DNA from: Scleroderma bovista | Taxonomy: Eukaryota; Basidiomycota; Agaricomycetes; Boletales; Sclerodermataceae | DNA length: 64,000 nt | Reading direction: 5' to 3' | NCBI GenBank assembly: GCA_037178675.1 | Contig: JAYMGJ010000258.1 | Location: 1-64,000, forward strand | In this document: piece by piece, positions 1-10,806 of the stretch | Layout of the letters: the number at the start of each line of letters is the position of its first letter | Position numbering within the stretch: position 1 is the stretch's first letter | The notes under the pieces: generated by a model | What the model was told of the DNA's origin: nothing | Seen by the model: only the letters and a program-made list of their open reading frames with translations | Databases searched by the model: none | Made by a program: the position numbers and the translations under genes

Positions 1-1016
1 GGATGACCGGGATGTAGGGGATGCCATCTGCATCTGTTGGAAGGTCGAACCGCGGGCACCTTTTACATTTGACAATCTTTCTTGGAACCGCATCCTCGGT
101 ATCTTCACCACTTTCTTCCTCCACACCAAAGACCTGGTGAGCATATCGCTCCCACTTGTTCTCCACGCTGTCCCAGCCCTCAAAGAGTTTCCCATCACCC
201 AATTCGTCATTGAAGTCGTGCCTATGTGTTTCAGTAATAATATATGCAGTCATTAACCACGCTCACAGGCCATACATAACATCCCCCACGGCACCTTTCC
301 AAGCAGCCATCACAACCACTCTGGCACCACATTGTTTCCACATTTCCTTTGAAAATTGCACGGGCAAACTTCCGACCTTTTCCTTCCGCGGTTCTATCTG
401 AAGTTTCAGTACCATGCTGCCACAGGATAAGAGTCTCACCTTGCTTGGATCTCTGGGGGGGGGGGTGGGTATCATTCCATTCCTTGGCTGTCTTTTCTGC
501 CCGCTCGATGTTCTCCGCGGTCAGTCTCTTTATCACTTTGCCCACCGCCCTCTGATAATTTTTAATATACCCGCTGGAACCCGGTGCATGTCCTGCTCTG
601 GCAAGCACATCATCTATTTTTGCCTTCTCTTGGTCCGCTATTACCATGCGGGCGGTCCACCTGCGGCCATATTTGATGAGCTGTTTTTTCTTCCGAGTGC
701 GAGAGTGATTATACAGCCAATTCTGAATGGCCTATGAAAATACAAAATAAGCCAACCTCTCCATAAGTGAGGGATCACTCACCTTCTTCTTTATCACCCA
801 TTGGTGACTCTTGAGTGTCCTGTTGGCCTCCAGCCTTTGAACACTGCTTGCAATGTCCTTGAAAATGGACTTCCTTTTTGTTGCGTCAGCCGCCATCCAC
901 TGTTCCAGTTTCTCCTGGACAATGACGACCTCATCTTTGCGAAGGGGGGTCTTGCCTTGCCCAGTGGCATCAGACCTCTCACCGCTATCGCTCTCACTGT
1001 ACTCAGATTCGGACAT
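1..1016 (-). pseudogene. KDZ-linked accessory gene, copy 1 (3' part outside window, frameshifted)
   Basis: Divergently transcribed partner of the KDZ transposase at 1443. Three exons are readable on the minus strand: 1016-783, 731-267 and 221-1, with GTGAGT-type donors and TAG acceptors. The product starts at the ATG at 1016 with an acidic Ser/Glu/Asp-rich stretch, then a basic Arg/Lys region and a conserved globular part; it continues past base 1. The same gene occurs in copy 2 (34676-37484). I recognise it as a gene type found next to KDZ transposases in mushroom genomes, but I know of no assigned function. Exon 2 carries one extra base near 355 relative to copy 2, which throws the frame. 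An 11-base G run (455-465 on +) lies in the same exon and is 16 long in copy 2. Confident as a homologue of copy 2; not confident about any role. Confidence 0.7.
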
Positions 1017-1442
1017 GGGTGAGGTGGAATCTTTGCAGCGAGTTCCCAATTCCGGCACACATACTGGCCTGTTGATTGAAGTTCACGTGGTCACTTGCTT
1101 CCCATGTCACAGGGACCCTTGATCTTACTTTACCATGTATGGGCAGATGTAATACAGCGCCCGAGGAATATTTGGTAAGGTTCCCTGGGTATCTGCAAAG
1201 GTCTTACCATACATGGAAAGGTCCATGTTGCTCAGGGTCCATTTTGACAATGCTTGTGTGCCAATCTCAAGATCTCAGGCCGTAATTGGTAAGGTTCCAT
1301 TTGTGCCTGATCGCGGTCCCGACCGAGTGGATTGACACTGGAGGATCCCAATCCGATGCAGTTGGTCGAGTTCAAGGTATTGCAATGAGGCATTTCAAGG
1401 TTAAAAGTGGTCGTTTTGTGAGCTTCACATCCAGAGACAGTC
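1017..1442. promoter_or_regulatory. Shared divergent upstream region of KDZ transposase and accessory gene (copy 1)
   Basis: This 426-base gap separates two start codons facing away from each other, so it should hold both promoters. It contains an inverted pair, CCATGTATGG near 1132 and CCATACATGG near 1206, and a direct repeat GGTAAGGTTCC near 1176 and 1289. Copy 2 (37485-37910) keeps most of this but its second inverted arm has one change. I see no convincing TATA box. Promoter function is inferred from position only. Confidence 0.45.
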
Positions 1443-4400
1443 ATGGGGAAGTCCAAGGTAGTAAAAGTAGGCCCCTCTACACCTGTAACACAGGTGACAT
1501 GGAAGACAGTAAGATCTGGTAGACAGTCCAAGGACAAGATTGTCAAGGCTCCACCCCGGAAAAAGGCACGCATTGAAAGAGCTGATGATCAGTCTCCCAC
1601 TCGCGCTGGTTCATCGGCATTGGAGCACACCAGTTTCCTTCCAGATGAGCCTGTAGAGGCATATTCTATGACAGATGATCCACCCCTGCGAGCATGTAAA
1701 TTGCCAAGGAACCAGGTCTGATGCACCTTCCACACTCTTAATATATATCTCATCGAATCATAGGACCACTATCTGCGAGACTGGCTGCCCTGGAAAGGCA
1801 AATATTTGTCAGTGCTCCTGGAAATGGAGGCACCCCCTGCATCAAGGATCTGTATGCGGTGTGGAAAGGATGGGGCAATTAGGTGCACTGAATGTGCTCA
1901 TAGGCCAATCTTCTGCACAAACTGTTGCCTTGATACACACGAGGTCGGTCCCTTCCATCGGATTCAGAGGTGGACTGGAAGCTTCTTTGAGGACTTCTCT
2001 CTTCGCCTGGTGGGTCAGTTCTTTCACCATATCCACATGTTAATTAATAAAGCAGATTGGATTTGTAATGCACTTGGGCCACGGTGGAAAACCATGTCCT
2101 AGTGGAGGGTATAGCCGCGGGAATAATGCAAGTGATGATGAAGATGCTTGGGAAGATGTGGAGGACGATGGGAGCCCACCTCATCTAGCTAGACCATGGG
2201 ACCGAAGTTTCCTAACTTTGGTGCACACTAATGGGGTGCACTTTTGCGACATTTGGTACTGCAGCTGTGATGGTTCAGAGGATTCACATCTGCAACTTAT
2301 GATGGCTGGCCTTTTCCCTGCGACAACAAAAAGTCCCAGGACTGCATTTACCTTCCAGGTGCTGGATGATTTTATCCGGGACAATGTGGAATGTGGCACC
2401 ACTGCGATGAACTACTATAGTAAATTGCAGAGACTAACATCCAATGCATTCCCACATGCGGTGCCAGTAAGTGAAGTAACCTTTTGTTTACCGCGGCACT
2501 GACACCGCGGATGAAATAGAATAGGTACAGAGATCTGCTGAGGTTGTCAAGGGCATGGAGATTGTTGAAGCTTCTCAAGTGGCAAGGATTCCACGGAATC
2601 TCGGAGGAACCTGGGCCAGGGGAGCTGGTCCTCTTTTGCCCCGCATGTCCCCAACCTGGGGTAAATTTACCGCCCGCGGGAGGGGTCGATCTCACACAGT
2701 GAGTATAGGTTGTAATTATTCTATTATTTGCAAATACAACTGATTTGTACAGCTGGAAATATTCGAGGATCATTGCTATGGATGGAAATTTCAAAGCCGA
2801 ACATATGTTGCTCAAACAAGCTCCAAACGAAGTCTGGTTGATGGATGAAAAAGGGTTCATGGTAACATCACAGCCTTATAAGTCCTATTTAGCAGGAAGT
2901 GCAAATCGAGTGGAGGTATGACCTCTTTTACTTGAGCCACGGTAATTCCTCATGTTGCCATTAGAAATCGGACTGTAGCAATCATTGTGCGGTCAATCAG
3001 GCCAATACTAGTCGAAGTCAGTTGGCATCAACTGGAATTGGTGGATGTGCCTGTGCTAGACATGGGTGCTTTGTTCCGCATGCCATGGTTGATTTCCAAA
3101 AAGGAGAGCAGTATGTCCGCGGCTCCCATATAAAATCGCTTCATTGACCCGCGGATAGGCAAGTCAACATGGATTATTCCTTGGTGCATGCAGTGCATCA
3201 CAGAATGGACCACCAACAGCGGGTGGTAAACTTCTATGACATCAATTGTCAATACAGCAAAAACCTGTATCGGCGTATAGAAGAGAACCGGTTTTTGTCT
3301 CTCCCACCCAGACTGAAGATTCAACCCGGCATTGGTATATGGCATGTCCATGGACATCAATCGGAATGTTTCATGAGGTATTCCCCTAATTTCATTCCTG
3401 GAGTAGGCAATGTGGACGGGGAAATAATGGAGACTCTCTGGTCGTCCTTAAATATTATTTCCCCCTCCACCCGGGGAATGGCTGCCCCTCATCGGCAGGA
3501 AATGCTGGACTTCCAAATGAATGACAGTAATTTCTTGAAGATGGTCCGCATGCGTGAGTGATCCTTAATTGCGGGTATTGCACCGGTATTCAAATATTCC
3601 AGCTTTGTCATTGAAGAGGAAACTAACTGCCGCCCAACGGAATCTTTCATCATCTCGTTATGCCTTTGCTACTTTGGATACAACTGTGCCTGAAGACATT
3701 CGTGATATTTGGAAGGCCCAAGAGTCGAAGGCACTTGTGGAGAGGCTATCCAATCCAACGGCCATGGATATATTTGAAGTTCGGTTAGAAAAGGGTATGT
3801 CCTCGTGTAATACATACAGAACAAGGCTGAAATCCCATGGCAAGCACCAAGTATTAAATCCATGGAGATTAGCCTCATAGAAATGCAAGCCGCGGCAGGG
3901 GCACTGCGAGGATCCGCCACATGGATGGCAAGGGCCTTGAAGGTGGAGGAGTCTCAGATAGTGCTCTTATTGGATGCACGCAGGATCGATTCAAGAACTA
4001 CCGAAAGCCAAAGGCTTGACATTTCCCGCCGTCACGACAGGCTACAGTCTCAAATCAATAGCTTGTTGCAGACCGCGGCACCATTTGTTGGGGCCGACTG
4101 GGACAGTGGACTTGATAGCCGTGACAATGGTGACCCAGGGAGTGATGAAGATGGTATTTTCGTTACTGTATCCCCAGGGAATGCAGAACATGCCATACTG
4201 CCGCTGCCTTCCTATATGGGATTGCGGCGGTGCGGTGAATTGGAGCTGAATGGCCTGGTGGAGCAAGAACTTCAGCTCAGACAAGGCCAGGCCAATGATG
4301 CTCTGCATGAAATACGGCTTGCTCTCGCAGACAAGGCAATTTTATTTCGCACAGAGGTCCAACATGGGAAAAACTATGCTGTGACAACCCGCGCTTGGAA

Positions 4401-4929
4401 AAAGGTATCGGACCTGGACACCTTGGTCAAAAGATATTCCGCGGTCTATAATCAGTGTCGAAAGCAAATGGTTGCTTTGGGAGCTGACCAAAGCATTCTT
4501 GACCGGTATCAAATACTGAACAAGAAGGATCTCACAGTGAGTACCGCGGTGTCCGATCCCAATGCAAGGGGCCATCGCCATGACTCCTTGGCATGGTTCT
4601 GGACTATGGACATTCCAAAGGACACTGATAAAAATGATTGGATGTCAGAGTGTAAGCTTTGAAATCTTCGGTCATATATACCTACTTAACAATTTCAAAT
4701 AGTTTACCGGGTTCATTGGTTACGGGCAAAGGCAAGACAAGATCGATGGACTGAGGAGGTGGACCTCATAATTTCAGAACAGGGTTGGACACATAACTTC
4801 TTCAGAAAGCGGGCAAACTTCTGGGAGGAAAAAGCAGCGAAAGCAGCATTGGACTGTGACCGCGGCATGGCATGTTATTCAGCAAGGCAATATGACATGT
4901 ACAACAAATTGAGTAAACTTTGCCAATAG
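1443..4929 (+). CDS. KDZ-superfamily transposase with CxC2 cysteine cluster (copy 1)
   Basis: Cut-and-paste transposase of the Kyakuja-Dileera-Zisupton group. My exon model is 1443-1715, 1764-2009, 2053-2466, 2520-2698, 2753-2915, 2965-3110, 3159-3553, 3603-3794, 3845-4651 and 4703-4929. It sums to 3042 nt (1013 residues) with no internal stop. Order: basic N-terminus; CxC2 zinc cluster at about residues 121-160 (CMRC, CTEC, CTNCC); a family block with SLRLQIGFVMHLGHGG; then an RNase-H-like core with putative catalytic Asp381 (MDGNFKAEH), Asp501 (FYDINCQ) and Glu562/565 (GEIMETLW), plus an HGHxxxC motif between the last two. The C-terminus is helical and charged. The start is the first ATG in frame after the divergent spacer. 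All introns are 43-54 nt. The second copy at 37911 has identical exon lengths, which strongly supports the model. Which KDZ subfamily is not resolved. Confidence 0.93.
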
Positions 4930-5239
4930 ATGATTGTTTGTATTATTTTTACATCCTGGGAATTGGAGATGATGAGTCGTGGCCGCGGTGTGCAAAGCTA
5001 TGGTTGGCAAACATGCTGTGCCAATATTGGTGAATAGCACTTACCCTACCATGTCACCTAAGCCCATTACCATCCAAGGCCATCCAAAATATCTCACAGG
5101 ATACTTGAGTTACTATACCTTTATGCAGCCGTGGTGTTAATGGCTTCCCCAATAAGTATTCTTTTGATTGTTCAGAAGCCACCCATTGAACACCACATGC
5201 ATAATAATTCTACATTTTATGTGTCATTATGGAATACAT
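4930..5239. other. Short spacer between convergent genes
   Basis: About 310 bases between the 3' ends of the transposase and the unknown minus-strand gene. It is AT-rich, holds one CCGCGG near 4982, and shows no coding potential. It should contain both polyadenylation regions, but I cannot place signals. In copy 2 the corresponding gap is only 77 bases (41397-41473), so most of it is dispensable. Confidence 0.5.
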
Positions 5240-6038
5240 TCAATGGTCTGTTCCCCTCCAAAGTTTGTCCGCGGACACCGCCCACTTCTCCTCCAGCTCA
5301 TCGGGAGAATCTGTTAGGTATTCCACCATGCTCATGCGGTCGACGAGATGATGTAATCGTGCATTTTGACAAAAGATCTTCTCATCCACTTCGTTCAAGA
5401 GATGCTGGGTTTGTAATTTGATATCCTCGATCCCCAACCCCGCGGTTTCATTGACTTTGAATAGGCTCGGAATGCCATAATCCCCTGGCTGCAATGAATG
5501 ATGATTAGCAATGTGTTTTCATATCGTTGTGAACTCACCTGGTTCTGCGGAAAGAATTGCTGTGCCTCTCTGACTAGCTGGCTGAGTGTTTGCCGCGGTA
5601 CCGCATTGCCAGGGATACCCCATACCCACCATTCTCCCGGTGTGGCCCATGGACTGTGGACTCTGGCTTCCGCGGGATACGCCTTGAAGACCTCGATGGT
5701 TTTGATCTGGCACATCAACGTTGGTGCATCTGGGTCCCCAATAGACACCCATTCCATGACTTGAGCTGCAACCGCGGGAACCTGCATCACCAGCCCATGC
5801 TTGTTGCACACCGCAAGTAATCGCTCCAAAATTGCCTGCAGGATTGGTCAGCCCATTTGATGTGATTGGAATTCAAGCATCGCACCACTTCCGCCAATAC
5901 ATGGGCATGCCAATCGATCTTCTCCCACAGCGAATCTTCCCCTCTCTGCTGCAAAGCATGTACGAACCGACGGAATCTGATACCCGCATATTGTAAAGTA
6001 GCCGAGAGTGTGCGTGCGTGAATACTGGAGGAATCCAT
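5240..6038 (-). CDS. Conserved KDZ-cargo protein of unknown function, 232 aa (copy 1)
   Basis: Three exons, 6038-5886, 5835-5539 and 5488-5240, give 699 nt (232 residues plus stop). Introns are 50 nt with GTGCGA and GTGAGT donors and GCAG acceptors, all in phase 0. The protein is mostly helical, with no signal peptide and no membrane segment. It has a Trp/Pro-rich middle (WATPGEWWVWGIPGN) and a C-terminal helix rich in Glu and Leu. I recognise no family or catalytic motif. It lies tail-to-tail with the transposase and head-to-head with the dioxygenase. Copy 2 (41474-42272) has exactly the same exon lengths and an open frame, so it behaves like a maintained gene of the element. Confidence 0.8.
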
Positions 6039-6909
6039 GGGTGTAGAATGGGGAGTAATGATTGATATTTATAATTGATCCACCAACATTCCCACGTACG
6101 GCCTACCATTGTTTATCAAACAATGACCCCCCACCCAGTTGGCATTGATCAATATCACCCATTGCTCCCGCGGATATATAATTAGTTCATCCCTTTTCTC
6201 CTATCTATATGTGATTAGTATGTCTGGATTTCAATTAGATATCTAATCTCCCCGCGATGACATATAACCGCGGTCGCAATATAAGTAATCTGCTGTGAAT
6301 GCCAAATGTAAAGACAGAATTGGTCAGGGAATTGACACCTCATTATTGCCTTTTTCTAATATGAATTGGCGATCTATTTTGTGAATCTCTCGCCGTGCCT
6401 AATGGCCGCGGCAAGTTGACCCATCGATAACAAATATCCCACGAGATAACAATCATTCCAATGTTGGTATTATCCTCTCTTCTTTGTCAGATAATTTCTC
6501 TCCTCCTGCATTTGATATCAGCAATCAATCATATGTACTGATACATCACCATTGTCCGATCGGTCACCACGGCTGCGAGCAACCTCTCCCATGGACTTTA
6601 TACCAACCTGTGACATTTCAAATTGTATCAATTGCTCACCTTCTTATGTATTATTTACAGGTTTGGCCAATCAATGCTTACTGATGTGGGTTCCACCTGC
6701 GGCTGATCTTCTAACATGATTTGTATCTACATGTTGGCACCGCTCCAAAACAGTAAATTCCATTTCCTGTCTTTATTTTTCCTATATAATTTATTTATAG
6801 GTTTGAATTTCGTTGATTATCCAGCCATCACCCCTCAATCTACCCGCGGTCGCCACATAAATATTCTACAATATCCTGGCTTTGCTTGTGTCCTATTTAG
6901 CTCCCCTTC
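6039..6909. promoter_or_regulatory. Divergent spacer upstream of unknown gene and TET/JBP gene (copy 1)
   Basis: AT-rich 870-base spacer between two divergent starts, so it is the presumed promoter region of both. It carries CCGCGG at about 6168, 6269, 6407 and 6845 and scattered TATATA stretches. No gene seen. Confidence 0.45.
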
Positions 6910-8169
6910 ATGGCTGCTCCTGTGTCTTACCCCACTGATTATCATCTTTCCTACCAAGTTGCTGGTTATATGCGATGCCGCTTTTGTTCCTTGGCATTCC
7001 TGGACTCTGGCACCGCGGCACCGCCTGTTCCCCTTGACCTCCCAGTTGACCTTTCCGTTGGGATGCACCAGATGGTTGCAACTTTAGTGACCGCATATAA
7101 TCATCGCAGTATGCCTCGTTCATGTCTCTTCCTCCAGTGCTCATCTGTGTCCAGTTGACTCTGGTGTTGACCTCATCCGGCTCGCTGAATCATTGGCATC
7201 CATGGAGCCTGGGACCACCGCGGATAGGGAGCAAGCCTTCCTTACCAAGTTCCCTGCTACTATTTCAGGTCTTATCGATGAACCAGCGATGATTTTGGGG
7301 GAGGGGGGAATTGTAGCTTTGTGGTATCTTCCTGGTGCCCTGGCACGCCCAACACAGGTATGATCCGATACCTCTTCTGTTCATCATTTTCTATAATACC
7401 TGTAGACAAATATTCTGCAGGCATTAAGTCCACTCCATACACAACTATCCACCAGTATAACTGGCTGGACATGGCGCTCTGACCCGCGGTGCTTTCATCC
7501 GGCACAGGCCTTTGTGACTGGTTGTTTGGAGCTTTCTCCTGCAAGGCATCAAATGGGTCATTATGTGAGTGCTTACCATTCCTGCCATACATTTGTTAAT
7601 GAAAATATATTCAGCATGAAAATGCTTCCATGTCCAGGGACCTTAATACCGCCGCGGGATTCCAGTGGTTACAAGCTATGGTTCAGCCGACCTCAATTAT
7701 ATCGGGTGCATTGTCAATCATGCATCCACAGCTGTATGACGATGGAATGCGAGGAATTAAACTATTGGGAGATTGGTCTTCCACAAATGACCCCGGCATG
7801 AACAGGGCCTTATCCCTCTGGCCCACCCCATTTACCAATATTTCCCTTATTGCAAACCGGTCCACCCCCCTCCACCGTGATCCCCAATCCCGTGCCAGTT
7901 GGTACGATGTCATAGTAAACGTGGGTGAATACACTGACTGTGTCATGGCCATCCCTACCCTTGGCATCGAGCTGGTGTACAAGCCAGGTACCGCGGTCGC
8001 ATTCTCCGGGAGGCTTCTTAGGCACGGGGTAAATGCTGTAGAAGGAAACCGGCACTGTTTGACCTACTATATGAGGGATAACATTCACCATTGGGTAAGG
8101 GTTCCAAGGTGTGCGGATTGGATGAGGATTGATAGTGTGGAGAGGTTGTTGAGGCCTACCATACTGTAA
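6910..8169 (+). CDS. TET/JBP-family 2-oxoglutarate/Fe(II) dioxygenase (copy 1, intact)
   Basis: Predicted nucleic-acid base dioxygenase of the fungal TET/JBP group, which oxidises 5-methylcytosine; it would act in the nucleus on DNA. Exons 6910-7108, 7155-7357, 7421-7564 and 7615-8169 sum to 1101 nt (366 residues). The catalytic double-stranded beta-helix is in the last exon. Metal ligands His269 and Asp271 lie in LHRDPQ, followed by WYDVIVNVGEY. The second histidine, His319, lies in GTAVAFSGRLLRHGV. A candidate 2-oxoglutarate-binding arginine is Arg328, before the YYMRDNIHH signature. The N-terminal exon has a CxxC pair (CRFC) and no other recognisable domain. TET/JBP genes linked to KDZ transposons are known in basidiomycetes (Iyer and colleagues, 2014). 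The substrate is inferred from the family. Family call is firm; exon 1 is less certain than the catalytic exon. Confidence 0.88.
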
Positions 8170-9086
8170 ATACTGGAAAGGAATTTGTAGAGCTGGGATG
8201 TATATTACTATTGATATCTCTTCATAGGAGAATTAGCAAATGCACATGGAGTGGAATTTTAGAAATGATATTGTGTGCTACAGGTGTCTGGCAACATTGC
8301 CGCGGCTACTCAGGGTTGCTTATTGGAGAAACAACACTTATTTCACCACGGGTTATCCATATGATACATGGCTGTATGTATACCTGGTACATCAGTGGTG
8401 TCCCGCAGGTATGTCTAGGGCAATCATTGTTGTGTTGATTCCGCTGCGAATTCAGTTTGTTGGGACTACTTTGTGCATTTATTCTACTACCACGGCTTCT
8501 TTCAGGTGCGGCATGTTGCTGCGGCCATTTTGACATACCTTATGCCCAGATATCAGTCTCCGTGAGCCCAACTATTACTGTCGGCCAGTCATATATGGGC
8601 CCATCCACGTTCGATAGAAACACCATATGTCAGCCTAGCCATGTCAATGCGGGTTAGAAATTATGTGCCCCCTCCGTTGGGTCCGAGGCCAATGTTATTT
8701 TGGCCAACTGGTATTCCAGGTCACAACAAATCTATAGCCCACCCTTGACACACCGGATGATGCAGGTATCCACTGGCTCACCATATCTCATTGGACCCAT
8801 CACACCTCAGCCCACCTGTACTACTCAGCATCACGAAATATGGGCTCACCTATACCTTAGTGACAGTTTTACCTTGGCTGGCCCATATGCTACGGCACCG
8901 GGTAATAATAGCCTGTCCATCTCAAATGAGAACATCATAGTGTAAGCTCACTCGTGGTATACGACCTTAATAGATATGGGCTACCCTTGGTTCAGGGGAC
9001 ATTGCTATTTTGGCTGATGTACATGATGAGGGACAGTATATTCAAAGCCCACCCGTGCTACATGGGATAATGGCATCATATATGGG
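8170..9086. repeat. KDZ copy 1 tail, degenerate minisatellite (left of Gypsy insertion)
   Basis: Non-coding stretch built from loosely repeated units of about 40-60 bases with the core phrases 'gcccaccc', 'ctactcgggatga' and 'tatgggctcacc'. The same text follows the dioxygenase in copy 2 (44358 onward). The last five bases, ATGGG, are the left target-site duplication of the Gypsy element. No gene. Confidence 0.7.
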
Positions 9087-9441
9087 TGTCAAGTCCGGGT
9101 CTACTCCAGTAGGGGGTCCGGTCAAGTCCAGACGAGCGCGGACGAAGGGGGAGAGCAGAGGGCTGGACAAGAGATTAGTCTGGCCGGAGTTGGTGACCGC
9201 TTGGATTCAACAACTAAGGACAACGAGCGTTGATCCCTTGCGTAGGTTCCGGTCAAGAAGGGGAGACGGAGACAGAGATGGAGATGGGCAAGATCAGGAG
9301 TAGAGACTATGGTTGTAGTTAGCAGAAGGTTATCTGTGCGACCGTTGACCGGAGTAACTGAGAACGACCGGAGTTGAGCTGTAGGCCTGCGATGTGACCG
9401 GAGTAACCGGATATGATCCGGAGTTGGACATGGTCGTAACA
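9087..9441 (-). repeat. 3' LTR of the Gypsy element
   Basis: 355 bp, begins TGTCAAGTCC and ends CGTAACA. It pairs without gaps with 16013-16367. Confidence 0.97.
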
Positions 9442-9606
9442 GTATCCCCCTTTTAGGGGCCGAACCCATGAGGCCCCAATGAGGCTGTCGTGTGGTCGCT
9501 TAGAACAATGCGGAGTACCGGAGTGTTGTCTGAGTACGAATTATGGATCTATAAAGATCAGACTGGTTTTGCTTGTTACCCCCAGTTTTCTTTCCGTGAT
9601 CCTAAC

Positions 9607-10646
9607 ATGTCGGCCACTGCTAAGTCCACCAGCCCCGTTGCCCCCATTGCCACCGAGTCCAGGGATTGGACGAAGGCCTCGACACCGGAGTTACAGTCCG
9701 GTAGCGAGGACGAATCCGACGTTCTCGACACCAAAGCGAAGGAGCGCCGTCATCGCAAGCAAGTGAAGAGGGAGAAGAGGCAACGTAGGGAGGAGGCGGA
9801 GAGGCGAGCGCACGAAGAGGCGGAGGCAAGGGCTCGCGAGGAGGCAGAGCGTGCCAAGGCGGAGGCGGAGCAGAAAGCGAGAGAGCAGGCGGAGAAGGAC
9901 AGGGCGGAGGTGCAGCGGAGGGCTGCAGAGGTTGCAGCAAGGCAGAGGGCGCTGGCACAGGAAGTGTCAAGGAAACGAGCAAGGGAGGAGCCGGAGGCAG
10001 GTCCGGTTGGAGAGGTCCGGTAAGCAACTTCAATTCTTTCTTTCATCTTCGTTACTAACCGTTACGCAGATGCGTGCGCTGCGCGAAGCACCGCGCAGTG
10101 TGTGAGCGAGACCCGGAGAAACCCAAGCAGAGGGCGTGCATGAAGTGCGCCGGATTAAAGGAGAAGTGTGAGTGGCCGGAGGTGGGGGAACCAGGTCCGG
10201 TAGTAGACAAGGGAAAAGGCAAGGCAAAAGAGCAGGGCACGGCGACGTCACCGCGAGGCGGTGAGAAACGGAAGAAGAAGAAGACGGCGAAGATCGTCAT
10301 CGACGACGACGAGATAGTGGAGGTGGCGGGTCCGTCCAGCTCCAAGTCCGGACTCAACTCCAGGGTCTTCCTGGAGCGGATGGACAAGCTGACAGCCGCG
10401 GTGGAGGCGATGACTGGGCAGATGGCCCGGATCGCGGACTCCACACGATCCGTGTTGCGGTCCAACGACCGCCTGAGCACTGGCCTCGAGACCTTTCTCG
10501 AGGAGTGCCGTTTCTTCACGGCGCCTTGGGACGAAGATGAGGAGTCGGAGGATAGTGAGGCGGAGGTCGACCCGGAGGAGGTCGAACAGGAGGTACAGGG
10601 GCTCCAAGAGGAGCAGGAGAATCCTGACAGCGGTGTGCTGGAGTGA
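9607..10646 (+). CDS. Antisense Zn2Cys6-like coiled-coil protein carried by the Gypsy element
   Basis: Two exons, 9607-10019 and 10070-10646, joined across a 50-nt intron (GTAAGC donor, CTAAC branch site, GCAG acceptor), give 990 nt (329 residues). The N-terminal half is a long Glu/Arg/Ala coiled coil. The exon junction leads directly into a cysteine cluster, C-x2-C-x6-C-x11-C-x2-C-x6-C (CVRCAKH ... ACMKCAG ... KCEW), the spacing of fungal binuclear zinc clusters. A basic stretch, an acidic patch, a helical segment and an acidic tail follow. It lies inside the element, antisense and convergent to pol. Splicing restoring a perfect cluster across the junction argues that it is a real gene. Family link is by motif; role unknown, possibly transcriptional control or capsid-related. 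Confidence 0.72.
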
Positions 10647-10806
10647 TTGGTCCGGTCCGGGTCTTTGTAAATAGAAATGTAAATTAGTTTTACTTTTGTT
10701 TATAAGAGAAGTGGCTTTGACTTGGGAGTGAGTGATATTACAAAGTGAAACAGATAGGGGAAACAGATAAGAGAAACAGATAAGGGAAACGGAGGCGAGA
10801 GTAATA

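Noticed and set aside
3569..3880. Separate small gene in the middle of the KDZ transposase
   Set aside because: It is exon 8 read through the next intron; the 50-nt intron at 3795-3844 restores the family sequence and matches copy 2.
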